This document shows, in pieces, positions 47,901-61,300 of a DNA stretch of 64,000 nucleotides; position 1 is the first letter of the stretch; each line of letters opens with the position of its first letter. Location: contig RSEF01000004.1 in NCBI GenBank assembly GCA_003993805.1, positions 17,783,589 through 17,847,588 on the forward strand, read 5' to 3'. The notes below the pieces were generated by a model that saw only the letters and a list, made by a program, of their open reading frames with translations, was not told where the DNA came from and did no database searches. Position numbers and translations under genes: made by a program. The stretch is from Himantopus leucocephalus. Lineage: Eukaryota > Chordata > Aves > Charadriiformes > Recurvirostridae.

Positions 47901-49488
47901 GTATTAGATCTTCATAAATCATATTCCACCTTTGTTCCTTGTCAAAACCAACATGCTCCCACTTGTCAATGGGAAATTCCCACTTTTCAGTTAGACTTTA
48001 CCCCTGAGAGAGGGAGAGAGCGCCCTTCTCACAACAAAGAAGTGCAGGCAGGGCTGCAATATGCAATTCAGGAGTGAACACTGGGAGTTTTAGAATAGAC
48101 TTACCTTTTTGTGCAAAGTGTATGGCTGGTATTTACATATCTTTAAATAATCGCCACAAGAATATTTGCTAATAGCTTTGATTTATTGTAGAATACCTCC
48201 AGGTGTTTTGTCTAGCTAGCTAGCCATCCTTGAATGTATCTTAGCCCTAAGCCATCCACCGTTGCTGGCTTGAGAACCAAATTATCATCTTTTTGTTCAG
48301 TCTCAAAATCTTGCTGAATTTGGAAAGTCTGTTGTTTATTTCACTATCTAGAAACACGTGATATGACACATTGCTTTCCAAGTGGATGAATGTATTCATT
48401 GCAGACAGCAAATACTGATCAGAAGTGATGTGATACTGTATATTAGGTGCTGGAGGACCAGACCTCAGCATGATTTTCCTCTTATTGATCCTATAGGTAA
48501 AAGAATGCACTGTTTACATAACTTCAGGGGTTGATTTCCAAGTATCACTTCACAGTCCTTGTTGTGGGAGTGGATGAAACATAATTTCAGTATGTGAAAA
48601 GAAGAAGGTGCTTGAGAGAATCTCAATTGTTATGGGGGGAACTGTAAATTTGGAGAAAACCCCAGGGGATGACTAGGTTATACCAATGGCTTTGGGGCAT
48701 TTGGCTGTCAAAGGAGGAAAGGAACGTTAGAAATGTTTCACATCAGTGTTTGCACATTTGCTTCTGCTTGTTAACATGCAGATAGTAATGCCTTCCTATT
48801 TCAGAGGGCTTTTTAAGGAGGCTATGACTTGCTAGTGATAGTAAAATTCTCTGATCACAATATACGAATATGTATGAAAATGTTAGGTGACATTCAGGCA
48901 CCTGAATTGTCAAAGGGACAATTGTTTTTTTTATTTTTTCAGTGTGGCCATGTTTTCATTCATGCTTTCTTAAAAAGAAAATAGTTTCAGAAGAAGAGTA
49001 TGGTGAGAGCTAAGGGATTATACCTTTATATAAAATAATCCTCTATTTTCCAAATGAGAAACGTGGAGCTTTGCATCACATATTGATTTAAAAGTACTTT
49101 AACTGTAGCCTGATCACCTCAGTAAATATTACAGGAAAATTGATAGAAATGTGTAGATCAATTATTTATGAATAAAAAGCATGTAACTTTATTCTTTAAA
49201 ATGTGAATCTTGTTTATGTTTTTCCCCATGAGATTGCAAAGAATAGCATGTTGAGTCAAGTGGAAAAGATTACCTTTTTTTTTTCCTAGAAAATTCTTTA
49301 GTATTTATTAATTGGCAAAATCTTGAGGGCATTAGTGTCTAAGTATTTGAACTAAATAATGTTATGGAAACTGCGAAGTTCATTTAGGAACTGATTTTCA
49401 GTCTTGCAGAACTGCAATAAATAACTTTACATGTAATGTTTTTAACGAGCAGGAGAGTTTTAAGTATGCCTATTTTATTGAAGTTTAC

Positions 49489-49523
49489 GGGCGTACAGTT
49501 TTACCTATGGGCATACAGTTTTA
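49489..49523. repeat. Two-copy tandem repeat, period 20
   Basis: GGGCGTACAGTTTTA at 49489-49503 is followed by GGGCATACAGTTTTA at 49509-49523, one substitution apart. Confidence 0.75.
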
Positions 49524-52500
49524 ATGAACACATCAATTAACTCTGGATATCTGCAATGATTTCTTTTTTAAAAACATGTACAAATGGTCAACAAATGAAA
49601 TACCAGTTTCATAAATTAAAATGAAGATGCTCTGTAGACTTATCCAGCACTCCTTAAATTTAGGATAATTCCTCTGTAGTCTTTTGAGAGTGTTCAGGAT
49701 GATCACTATTTCTCAAATCACCATTTTGGTTAACAAAGAAATAAAATTACGTTCAATGTTTAGACAGTTATTGCAAAAGGATTTCACTACTAATGTCCGT
49801 GACTGGGCTGGAAAAAAAAGCGGTTTTTAAAAAGATTTTCTGATGTTTTTTTCTCACCTACTTGATATCCTTAAGGGCTAGATAAAAAGTAGAATTTATG
49901 TGGAAAGTAGAGGCCAGAATTATAAACCTTAACAGCACCACTTAGTTGCGACTCAACATGCTGCCTATTGTTTTTGCTTAAAATCTTGCCATGTAGAGTT
50001 ATTTCTGGGCAAATGATCTAATTATAAGAATTATGTAAATACTATTATCTGCCTACCCTTAATACTAATAGCAATCTTTTAAAAGAAAAGCACCAGTCTG
50101 TTCAGCTCTTCAAAAGAGAGGGTATGGATACCACTTTTCAACTGTTGCAGCTATCGCCATGCAGATGGAAGTGTCCTAATGCAGCTCTTAGTAAAACATC
50201 TAATAAGTCAAATTTAAGATTTATTCCTATCTTCAGTGAAGTGACTTCTGGTAAGAGGAAGCTGTTGCCTCTGAAGCTTTGTCTCCATTTTGAAAGGTCT
50301 CTGCTCTCCTGTGTGTTGCATAGGATGCCTGTGCACCTAACAGGGATATAGGCTCATCCTAGAGGGCAGGAAATCGGAAGCTTTGCTGTCTTAGCGCTAA
50401 AACTGCTCTATTAGATCTAGCTCTAGAAGCCAACCGTAACTAACATTATTAAATGTATTAAACTTGGTGAGCTTTTTAAACAAAGATGTATAGATATTTC
50501 TGTTCAGCTTTAATCAAATGACCTCTTAGATAGGTTCCATGATGAAGGGTCCAAAAAGCTGAGTCTGCTTTGTAATGTATTATTCCAATTTTGCTTGTTA
50601 ACAGAGATATCTTTATTTAACTTTTCTCATTGACTAGTCACATTTACCATGAAAAATCTTGATCATTATCTAGCAGGCCAGTCCCAAAGCCAAATAAATA
50701 GCATGGTTCAATTTGGCTTGTAGCCGCATTCACTTAGAATTGAATATACTTGAACACAAATGTCTGATCTGAAAAGCAGCATCGTTCTGTGTATTTGTTT
50801 AGAACCCAAAGCAAATAGAGAAAAAATAATAGCCAGTCACCTAATGGTTTTCTTAGCTCTGGTGGAGAAAGAAGGGCTATGATTATATCCCCACTTACAG
50901 TGAATTGTAGTAATAAATCCTGCTTGATTGCTGCGTCCTCCTGTCTAATAGTGGGCTAGTTTTGTGTGACCATCACAACAGATGTTATTTCCTCCAGTTA
51001 TAAAAATAAGACAATACAGGTCAGTTCAGGAGGAAATGTTTTGTATGGAATGAACACAGGTCTGCTTGTGGGAATAATCAGAAAAGGCTTTCAAAACTGG
51101 AATAATTCATGGCGAGAAGGTGATAGAGTGGTTCCTTCATTTTAATTAGTAGGTAAAAACTATATAGTGACAAGATGTAATTTTGTATATTTGAGTTGGC
51201 TGTGGTTTTTTTTTCTTTCCCTCCCCCAGATCTTTCTATTGAATACTGTGTATCATTTTATATGTTCTTATCTTTCTGATACTGCCAGCAGGTGCAAAAT
51301 CCCTCAGTATATTGCACAGAAAGACTTTAATATTTCTTAAACCAATTAGGATTTTGTTTTTGAGCTGTTTGTGCTGTATTCCAGGGAGCAGAGCAGAGCA
51401 GTAACATACTACTCAGTTTGACTGCAAGTATTGTTTGGCACTAGCAATTGAACTAAACTTCTTTTCCAGTCAAAAGGTAAAGACATGCTTTTCTGTTGGA
51501 TCCTGTTGGAATATTTTTAATATTTTTTGTTTTGTGTTGAGTTGGCTTCAATTTACTTGATTAACTTGACAACTTAGAATTCACGACAAGGTGAAAACAG
51601 GTTTGGCAAACTAAACAGTTCCTGTTAAGTGCACTTTGTGCTCTCCCTTTTCCTTAGTCTCATGCCTGGATATGGTTTTTCCGTGAGAATGTCAGTACTG
51701 TTGCATGAACCTGTAAACTACGATTAAAGATATGCTTTCTGCTCAAGTATCAGAGTCATGACAGAACCCCTCTGCTAAATCTTGCTGGTGTAACTGTCCC
51801 AGTTCAGCTAGGATGGTATTAACTCCCGATACCTGCCACTTCTTGGTGGTAACTGCCTCCCTAATAATGATCGCAAAATAAATCCTGTGCCTCACATGTC
51901 ACTCAGGCCTGATATTTTAGTGCAAAATCAACTATATCAGCACTTTAAGTTAATATGCTAGGCTGTGACTTGGGACTGCTGAGTTGTGGACAGACATCCT
52001 GTTCAGCAGTCCTGCATAGATTTCATGGGAGACTGCTGTTTAAGCCCCCAGAAATACCAGTTATGTGAACTATCAGCAAAGCAAATACTATGGCTTGAAT
52101 ATGAGCAGTTGATAGTAAGAAACACTATTGACATTTTTAGTATGTCTGTAAAAGAGTAGAAATCAATGAAAATGAAGTAGAAAATTATCAGATTCAAATT
52201 ACAGATTTTTTTTTGTGAAAGTGGATATTTGTTAATGCAACGCAAAATAAAGGAATTTATTTGTTATAAATATTTGTTATAAACTGTTCAGTGCAGTTTC
52301 CTCATTATAATTTGTGGACCCAAAACTTGCTTTTATTAAAATAAGTCAGTGCTTGCTCTGCTTTTTTCTTGGAAGAAAAACCAGACTTGGTGATCCACAG
52401 TTCTGTTCTAACCGTACCTTGACATGTCACGAGGTAATGCTGAATCAGTCAAGAGTTTGAGGTTGTTGTACCTTATAATTTGTTTTCCTTATAATGCGCT

Positions 52501-54179
52501 CCCCCAAAAGACTGAAAGGCTTTTAAAGTTAATAACTTTAAAAACTCTGTTTTAATAGAGGTGATACAAAATGACCAGCTCAGAATGCAAAGGGAACGTG
52601 AACTGTTCTCCCCGTAACTGCTGTGTCTTTCCAAGTGAGTCCTTTGTTCCAGGTTTGAGTTTTGCGAACTTGGTGACTTTCTGAGTTGTGGCAAACTCTG
52701 CTTCATCCCCTGTGATCTTTAGTTACGGTATTTCCATCACTTTTAAGGCTTGAATGCTACTTCCAGGCTTTCTGGCCCTGCTGTGACTGTCTCCTTTCAT
52801 TTCGCTGCAAACACTGTGTGGAAGACTATGGAGTGATCTCACTCAGGACAGTCTCCACATCTTTCCAGGGAACTGCCCTGACCCAGTTGTATTTGAAGAA
52901 ATGTGACATGCAAAATCAATTAGAGTCCATGCTTTTAATTCTGTGATAATTTCACTTTTAGTATTATCACCAATAAAATTGATGTTTTCTTTATCCTACT
53001 TGGAGTTAAAAATGAAAATTTCAGGTAAAAGTGATACCAGCTTGTCAGAAAGTATGTGATATTTTGATACTTCTCATCATGCCACGTTTCAGAAGGGGTC
53101 TTTGGATAGATCAAATGATTCCTTCTTTCGCAAAGAGATTTTGTAAAAATAAAACTGCTGCCCTTCAGATCTTTTTCCAAAGTTGCTCCCCATTCTTTCT
53201 GTCTTCCTAACAAATTTTAATCTCTTTCAAGGTATTCATCTCATTTGGTCTCCCCTAGGATACTGAAACATTCCCTCTCAATTTGATGTGAGGAAGCACC
53301 TAAATCACTAGCTATTGCAAGCCTGCCAAGTCTAATTTAATTTTTGTTCTGTTTAATTTATTAATTCCCAAGATGGAAACCATAATACAAAGAACCAGCC
53401 AGGGCTGCAGTTAAGTAATAGAGAACCAGAACTGAAAGAAAAACAGTATGAGCTATTCTTTTATTGTGACGAGACAAATCATTTCATCTATTTTCTGACA
53501 TAAAAGACAAGAAAGGAAGAGGGGAGTCTAACAAATAACACAAAGAGGAGAAAGAGCAGAATGGAGTGAAAATTTTCCAAATGTCAGAGGAAATGAAATA
53601 GTGAACTTTAAAGGAAGCAGCACCCATTTTGCTCTGTAGAGCCTTCTCAAAGCTGTCATGTTGGGGGAAAATGGAAAAGCTCAGAAATGCATTTTAAACT
53701 TGTTTGTGTTAAAGTTTGGATTTCATAGACCTGTTGGCAGCAGGTGTCTTCTTTTCCTAGCATTCATTATTCATGTAGCCTCACAATGCATTTCAATTCA
53801 TAAGTGAAGAGGTATACAAGCCCTTCTCCGCTGCATTAAATAGTTGAAATATGTTACTGCCTTTGAGCTCATAATGCCATAGCTGTAGCTTGAAAGTTAT
53901 TTGCTTGCTATAGCTGATAGACGTACAAGTTGCAAATAAGTTTTATTTTGATGAATATACAGATGAACAGAGTTCTTCCATATGTCTTCATATTTACTGG
54001 ATTGTAATGTACTTTCTTATATTATTCTGCAATAGAATAGTAGGTCTCTTCTTCAAGTCTCAAACAAATCAGTCAAATAGAAATATGTTTCATTTTCTTT
54101 CATCATTTTCCACTTAAAGGAATGTGTATGGGCCTAATCGTGTTAGTTACTGAGTGATTCAGATCACACTAGGCTGGAT

Positions 54180-54400
54180 CTTGAGGTCCTTAATCTTTTT
54201 TCAAGCCAGGTCCCACTGACTTCAGTGCAAAACCTGCATGAGCCAGGCCTGAGGTAAAACTGAACTCCTGATCCCGTTTCACTGAAAGCAGTGCAAAGTT
54301 TTTGTCATTCATCTCAGTAGGAGCTGAAGCACGACAAAATTGTAACCTCAGAATTTTACCCATTAACATCAATGGGATGGAAGGTACAGCAGCTTGCCAT
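54180..54400. repeat. Possible ancient amniote repeat
   Basis: Internal near-copies, CACTGACTTCAGTGCAAAAC (from 54214) and CACTGAAAGCAGTGCAAAG (from 54280), are followed by ACATCAATGGGATGG. The wording resembles widely dispersed old amniote repeats containing TGACTTCAATGGG-type phrases, but I cannot assign a family. Related phrases (AAGACTTCAGTGAGAATAAT near 54.9 kb) suggest further pieces nearby. Confidence 0.35.
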
Positions 54401-56509
54401 ATCTGTTATTAAAAAATAGAGCCAAAACCAGCAAGTCATTTCTTAGTATGAAGTGTTGCATTTTAAAGGGGCAAACTTCTGGACCTGAGCTGCTGTAACT
54501 CACACGCTGTGAGCTCCCTACGTGAATAAGGATAGCTCAGAAGATGAAAGGTTGAATGATTAAATTCCTAAACCATTACCAGAGGACTTTTATTTATATA
54601 TGTATGTCTCTATTTCATAATAGTCTAGTAATGAATGGTAATAGGGGAAAAAAAGTGGATGTAGACTTTTAAATATGTTCAGTTCTTGGCAATTCCTGTT
54701 GCCTTTGAGCAAGGGGACACTGAGCATCTTCCTGAACCCTCAGTTTTGCGTAGTTAGGTTTATATAACCTTCTCCATGAGGCATATTCTGAGAACTGCTG
54801 AAGTCATTCTGAGCACTGGGCTAGGTCCTATTTAGCCTTTTCTCCTACTAATTTGCATGAGAGTTTGGTAACATAAGGAACAGACTTCTTGTATTAACCC
54901 AAAGACTTCAGTGAGAATAATAGATTAAAAGAGAGCTGGAGCAAACTGTGCGCTATCAGAATAGGCATAAGTTATTGTGCTGTTTCATGATGAGTTTATG
55001 CCGATCTAAGGTTGTGCTGGATATTTCTTTATAGCTATGTATTTTTGCTGCCTACATGAGCAATTGTGAGGTTACATATTGAGTCAGGTTGGCTCCTTGA
55101 GCCATGTGGACGCTGATCCTCCTAAAAATGTGATTAATTTTCATCCACTCTTCATCCACAGACTTTCTCCTCGCATTGGGCAAATATTTGTATTTTTAAG
55201 AGGGAGGCATCAGAGACATGGTGCATTGGTCAGCTGTTTTTCTGCTACTTGAAAATGAACAAACATACACAGAGCTTCCAATCCATCAGCTGATTTTTCA
55301 CTGTTCCTTCCCTATAAAAAACGTGGCAGATCATACAGTGATCTTTAACTTTCCTCAAACACAAGCTTCTGAATAAACATTTAGTCTCCTGTTATCTTTC
55401 CATGGCTGAGTTTGTACAATACTTGTATGTCCCTGGGCACACTGCATGGAAGTGCAGAGCAACTGTACATTGCATTCATACTCACTATGGATCCAGTGAC
55501 TGACACTCTGCATATGGACATGAGATTATTCTATAGAGGTACTCAAACTTGTTATAGCTTGGTTTATTCAGAACTGTGAGTCCAGTTCTTCAGATCTGAT
55601 GAATGTCCATAAAATGGCTTAGTAGGTGCAGCCTGTGGCTGCTTAGTTTCAAACTGGAATGCCAGGGCACAGCCAGAGATACATTCAAGTACTGAACAGG
55701 TGAAGATTCAGTGAACCCTTGAACACGCAATAACATTGCTTTTATATATACCACCCTGTGTCCTGTGGGTTTATTCCCATGAGCAAAATTGCCCGTGTTC
55801 AAGTGGTTGCAAGGTGTGAGTCTTTAAATAGGACAATTTTCTATGAGAGTATGCAGTTGTGATTAATGACACATTAGAGATCTTTTATGGTTCTTCTAAA
55901 GATATCTGTTAGACAAGGTTAAACTCACGTATCATTTCAGTGAAAAATATGAATTCTGAAATGCTGAAAGACTCCTGAAAGTGGCTGGAACAGAAATATG
56001 CATATCGAAAGAGGTAATGAAATAATGGTAATAATAATAATAAATACTGTACTTAAACAATTGTTTATTTTAAGCCCAGCAAATTAGGGATTTTGAGACT
56101 TTATTTTAAGAAAACTGAAACTGTGTTTAATTTTAAGCTACTTCAGATAGCCCTAAATCTCTCTGAGCTTGCTAGGCCATGCTGCTTTTGAACCCTGAGA
56201 CTGCTAAGCATTGCTGCTGGTTGGCTAAGCATTGCAGACTGAATATATATGAGTGCTTGAACTACTAAGTGAACTTCCCAGACAGGAGGCAAGCTTCTGC
56301 TGGAATTAATAAAAATAATTGCATTCCTATAGAAATTTCTGCTCCGTTAAAACAATGCTGATTTTCAGTTCTGACTTTGAGATTGCTGAAATGACACCAC
56401 TGCTAGCTGAAGTCACTATGGTGTGCGTAAGTCTTGCTCCTGAGCCACACTGGAGTCTGGTTTTAACACATTTTTTTTACATGGTGTGATTGCACCATTT
56501 CAACCAGAG

Positions 56510-56611
56510 TAATACTTTTTTCCCCCTCAGAACGAGTTATACGGTTTCCCTGAATTCGAACTGGAAGTGACCGTGTCATCTCACAAGTTCACTTTGTTCA
56601 GTTATAATTAG
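56510..56611 (+). other. Splice-acceptor-like site with short CpG-containing open frame
   Basis: ACTTTTTTCCCCCTCAG (AG at 56529-56530) is a good acceptor. The following frame from 56531 stays open for 26 codons (NELYGFPEFELEVTVSSHKF...) to TAG at 56609 and holds three CpGs in a short AT-rich neighbourhood. It might be a terminal coding exon. It is too short to recognise or exclude chance. Confidence 0.2.
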
Positions 56612-57965
56612 GGGATTGTAAAGTAGCTGGTATTATTCTGTGTGCAAGATGAAGATTTCAGTGCAAAGAGTTGCAAGGCTGTTGAGTAAGGTGTGATAGA
56701 GAGTACACTTTATAATAGAATTCTGCTTCTAATAGCATTCATGAGTATCTTTTGTAAACGTTAATGACTTTTTTAATGCATCTTCCAAAAAAGTTTTACA
56801 GAAATATTATAAATATTTTAGTCTGTTTTTTTATTACCAAAACAACAGTTACTAGTGGTTTTTTGCTGTGTATCAAATGACAGGTTTTCTATCTTGTCCA
56901 ATACACAAGCAATTGTTGTCAAATCATGATTCAGTTAGCAGTGGTTCCATTCAGAATTGTTACATTCCATATTTGTGTATGGTATTCAGCTTTGAGGTGA
57001 ATATTGAACAGAAACGTGTGGGTTCTGATGATGAATTTTTATGATTCAGAAAACAATGTCAGAATTATCTATAAGGACGTGACTCTACTGCAGCATGAGT
57101 GAAATCTGTTGAGCTAGAGTACAAGTGACGTCTTTGATTCTATAAATCTTTTGCATCTCAAAAAAAAGGGGATGGAAGGGTGGAACTGGTAAGTGCTAGT
57201 TTAGTCATGGTGATGAAGGGTAAGTTAAAACATAAATAGATATGAATGTGATGTTCCCTTGCAGTACCATTTCGGATTGATTAGAGGAATTTAAGGATAT
57301 CTCTGTATTTTCTGATTGTATGGGGTTTTTTTTAAATGAACCTTTTATTTTAAAACTGTTGTTTTGTGTTGGTATATGGCCTTTCTAGCAGCCTTTAAAA
57401 ATATGGGGGTTTATTATTTACAGACAGTTTCTGTAAACAGAAGAGTTGAAGCAACGAAGTAAACTGCTAAACCTCGTTCATAACACTGTGAAGAAAAAAT
57501 AATTAGCTGTTGGTTAGAAGACAGAAGATTAATTAGTTTGTGAAGGCATGATTTTGGAGAACAAATTGCCTCGGAGAGTGAGTTTGCAACCATTCAGTTC
57601 AGGAAGACACAGCTTATATATTGTGCCTGTGAAACCTAGTAAATAAATGTGTCGCTTTAGGTATCTCAAAACATGCAGAGAACTCAATGACCCATAGTCA
57701 GCACAGATATTATCTGTCTGCTGGGAAGTGATTCTGCTTTCAAAGGCACCATACTAGTTAAGAGCTTACGTTTTCATCAGCATTGTGTAAGGGCATGTGC
57801 AGAGGGTGGAGAACTTTGTTGGAGCTCATGGCTGGTGTAGCACAGACTTTTGCAATGAGTCTCTTGATCAGGGCTAGGAATTTCTACTGCTATATCAAAG
57901 CAAACAAAAAACGTACTTATCCTTCACCAGAAAAATTAGAAGCTGTCTGATGTAACTTATTTTAG
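56612..57965. other. Unique sequence, no gene seen
   Basis: AT-rich unique sequence without recognised elements. Confidence 0.55.
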
Positions 57966-58337
57966 TCTGAAGAAAAGGAGGCTGAGGGGAGACCTTATTG
58001 CTCTCTACAACTACCTGAAAGGAGGTTGTAGAGAGGTGAGCGTTGGTCTCTTCTCACAAGTTACAACCTAACAGGACAAGAGGGAATGGCATCAAGTTGC
58101 ACCTGGGGAGGTTTAGGTTATACATTAGAAAAAAACTTCTACACTGAAAGGGTTATCAAAGACTGTGACAGGCTGCCCAGGGAAGTGGTTGAATCACCAT
58201 CCTTGGATGTATTTAAAAGCCGTCTAGGTATGGTGCTCAGGGACATGGTTTAGAAGTGTACCTGGTAGAGTTAGATAAGGGTTGAACTTGATCTTAAAGG
58301 TCTTTTCCAGCCATAACAATTCTGTGATTCTATGAAT
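57966..58337 (+). mobile_element. CR1 LINE 3' end, plus strand
   Basis: Plus-strand CR1 of about 370 bp, starting within the typical segment AAGGAGGCTGAGGGGAGACC. It continues through CAGGCTGCCCAGGGAAGTGG and ends in the diagnostic octamers ATTCTGTG (58319-58326) and ATTCTATG (58327-58334). It is 5'-truncated, as is usual, and carries only the ORF2 tail and 3' untranslated region. It is the same subfamily group as the 35.0-36.4 kb copy. Confidence 0.96.
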
Positions 58338-61300
58338 TAAGACTGAATAAATATGAAAAATGAAGTAGACTTTTATACAAGACCTTTTATGAAATATTGT
58401 TTATTAGCAATAAAACAAACACAAATTAAAGGACTCCAGGAGTAAAGAAAGATTCTAAGATGTAGAATTTTAGCTAGGCCATGCTATCCTGACTAGGTGA
58501 GCTAACGTTATGATACAGCTAATCCAGGTCACAGGCTGAGCTGGGTTTATTGAATTCTAGATGGCTGGCACTTGTGTAGTCAGCTTGCTTCCTTTTTGAC
58601 TCATTTGAAAAATTAGCTCTTTAGCTTGGCCTGTATTTAAAAGAAAATACACTATTTTTTTTAATTCTTTTCTTAAGTTATTCACAACCATCTTATTTTT
58701 TGGGAGGGAGGGAAGGAGATATTCCCTTCTACCTCCAAATACAGAGTTCCTTTGATAGCCATCTCTCAAGTTAATTTTTCAAAATGATATTGATTTTGTC
58801 TGTGTGTCAGGTTTCTTGCCAGTTATCACTTCAGATACTGACGTCCCTTGGTAGACAACATGTAGTAATGTCAGGAACAGGAAGAGGCAAAGGCAGTAAC
58901 AGAGGCATCATGAAATAAGGGGTTCCTTTGATAGGACAAGCTAAATACCTGAAACAAAAATCTAACATGTCTTCTCTTTATTTTTAACAAGTCCCTTGAT
59001 AAATAATGGGGAAGCTTAAGAGTGAAATCTCCAAATGTCAGCTAGTCTGAAATAGCATCCTGAACACTTCATCACTTTTAAAAATAAAATAGTCCCTGCA
59101 GGATAAGTAAAAGAAAGCTCTCCATTGCCAGTGATTTGCCCTCTAAGAAGTAAAGAGCTAACCCAATTAAAGACAGGTATACATTATACAGTATCTTTGC
59201 TAATTTAACCCATTAGTGGCAGTGTGTAGCAATCATCTGTCAGGGAAGGAGGGGTAATCCCTAGTAACGGAGTCTTGATTCTTCATCTGTAGGCATTGCA
59301 CTTCTTTTCAAATATGGAGGCTCTTCACGTCCTTGATAAAGGTGATCATAGTGTGCTCTGTTTAGAGGGAGAGACTGTCAGACAGGACTAGTAAAAAAGA
59401 CTTATTGTAATACAGGGGTTAAAGGCACTAAAATATTACATTGGTAGTTCTCATGAAGAACATGGAACATGAGAACACCCGATGAACACACGATGAAGAA
59501 CATGGAACATGAGAACAGATGCTTTGAAAACTTTTTTGTGACCATTCTCAAGGAGATGAATAAACCCAAAGAAAAGAGCAACAAAAATAGTGGGGATTAA
59601 TTTGTTGTACTGTACGTAGATCAGTCTTTTGAGTAGTATTTGTCACAAAGCAATATAAAGGTCCTTCCTGGCCCTTCATCTGGTTTCCTGCACTACTGCA
59701 GCACCAGATGTTGTGCTGGCCCAGCTAGAGCCTGACTAGAAAATAGGAGCTTTTTTGTCATTCATCATTTCCACAACCCAAGCAGAAGCAGGGCTAACTC
59801 AGCTCTATGTGTATCTATTCAAGTAGATGCCAGTGAAAGTCCTATTTTCAAAATGGATTTAGTCTTCTAAATCCATTAACTTTAAAGAATGCTCATTTCC
59901 CTAACTATAAAAGTCACCTTTGCTGATTAGACTTGCAGTCCTAAGTCATTTGAAGTATTTAGTCCTAGTGTCTGTAAATTTGGCAATATTAATGTATATT
60001 TTAGCAGTAGAAATAATAAAAGCAAGTTTGCAGACATGTTTTTATGCTAAGATCCCCGCCACATGTACTACCAGGGATTTATAGAAATTATCTTCATAAT
60101 AATCTACCTTTGCAGCCTAAAGGAATTAATCCAAGCGATGAGAATTTATACCAAAATCCAGGCAATTAGTCCCTTTGTGGATTTTCTGATGGTTTCACAT
60201 CTGTAAGAAATCTGGATGAGACAATCACATAATATTAAAGAGACTGCATTTGGTAAGAACAGTCAGAAGGTAATGACATTCTTTGAAGTGTCCAGCTTGA
60301 AGGAAGCTTTGATACTTAATGTGTCATGTCATTTATTAAGGTGATAAAGCTGATGTTAGTAATTGGCTAAGTCCTGTTTGAAGTTCTGTGCTGGTTTAAG
60401 GTATCAGCCAACAATTATGGATGTGCTGCTTTCCTCTTTCACTGTACGTGACCTTACATACAAAAAGATTAGCCTGGATGTGTCTGAAACTTCTTTCCAA
60501 TAACATAAGTGACTGGATGTACTTTACTATCGTGTACAGCATCGCATCTTATGTTGAATATTCTCTTTACTACAGTAAGGATTAATAATCAAAAATGCGG
60601 TATGTATTTAGTGTATTGAAGTTGACTTAATACCGGTCTTCACATTGAGGTCATTTTCATTTCCAATAGGGAAGTAGTCCCCAATCTAGACTGTTTCCAG
60701 ACACCTTGAATTTTACGTAGTGAACTTTCTGTGAGAAACACACATTGCTAAAACTCCATGAAATTAAAATATAGGCATATAGGTATGCTAATGGTAGTAC
60801 ATGTTGCTTTTTCCTGAATGATGTTGTTTAGCTTCAGTGTCAGTAGTCAAGCACAGCTGATATCTTGGGCTAGATGTGAAAATGAGCATCTCTGCTATTT
60901 ATACCATTTATATTGGAAAATAAAGAGAATGGGAAGGGAGAAAGATGTGCTTAAGCATTTATATTGGCAGTGATAAAAAAAAAAAAGAGAACGCTCCCAT
61001 GGTTCCTGCTTCTTTAGGATCTTCCCATGTATGAGTTTTTTCAAGTGGTTTCAAGGCAATGATCAGGTGGGTAAACACTTAGCAAAGACTAGCAGCAAAA
61101 TGAATCCTCTTTCATAGCGGGATAATTAAAAGAAAAGAAGCAACTAGAGGTAGAGTGTGTCTGTCTAATCTTGTTCTCCAGAGGTAACCAGTCACACAGC
61201 TTGGGCACACAAAGAGAGAAGAGTGTAATTAGGACCTGATGCTTGAGAAACAGCTTGGAAATAGGAAGCAGTGGAAACGTTGAAGTAGAAAGTTCAGTCT

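Larger units (their letters stand above)
44995..56509. other. Unique AT-rich sequence, no gene seen
   Basis: About 11.5 kb with few long frames (for example 46746-47009 +, 48247-48510 -, 52935-53213 -), none recognisable. Small tandem repeats occur near 47.77 kb (ACAATATTT units), 49.49 kb (20-bp period), 56.03 kb (TAA) and 56.2 kb (GCTAAGCATTGC twice). A possible ancient repeat at 54.2 kb is listed separately. Confidence 0.5.
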
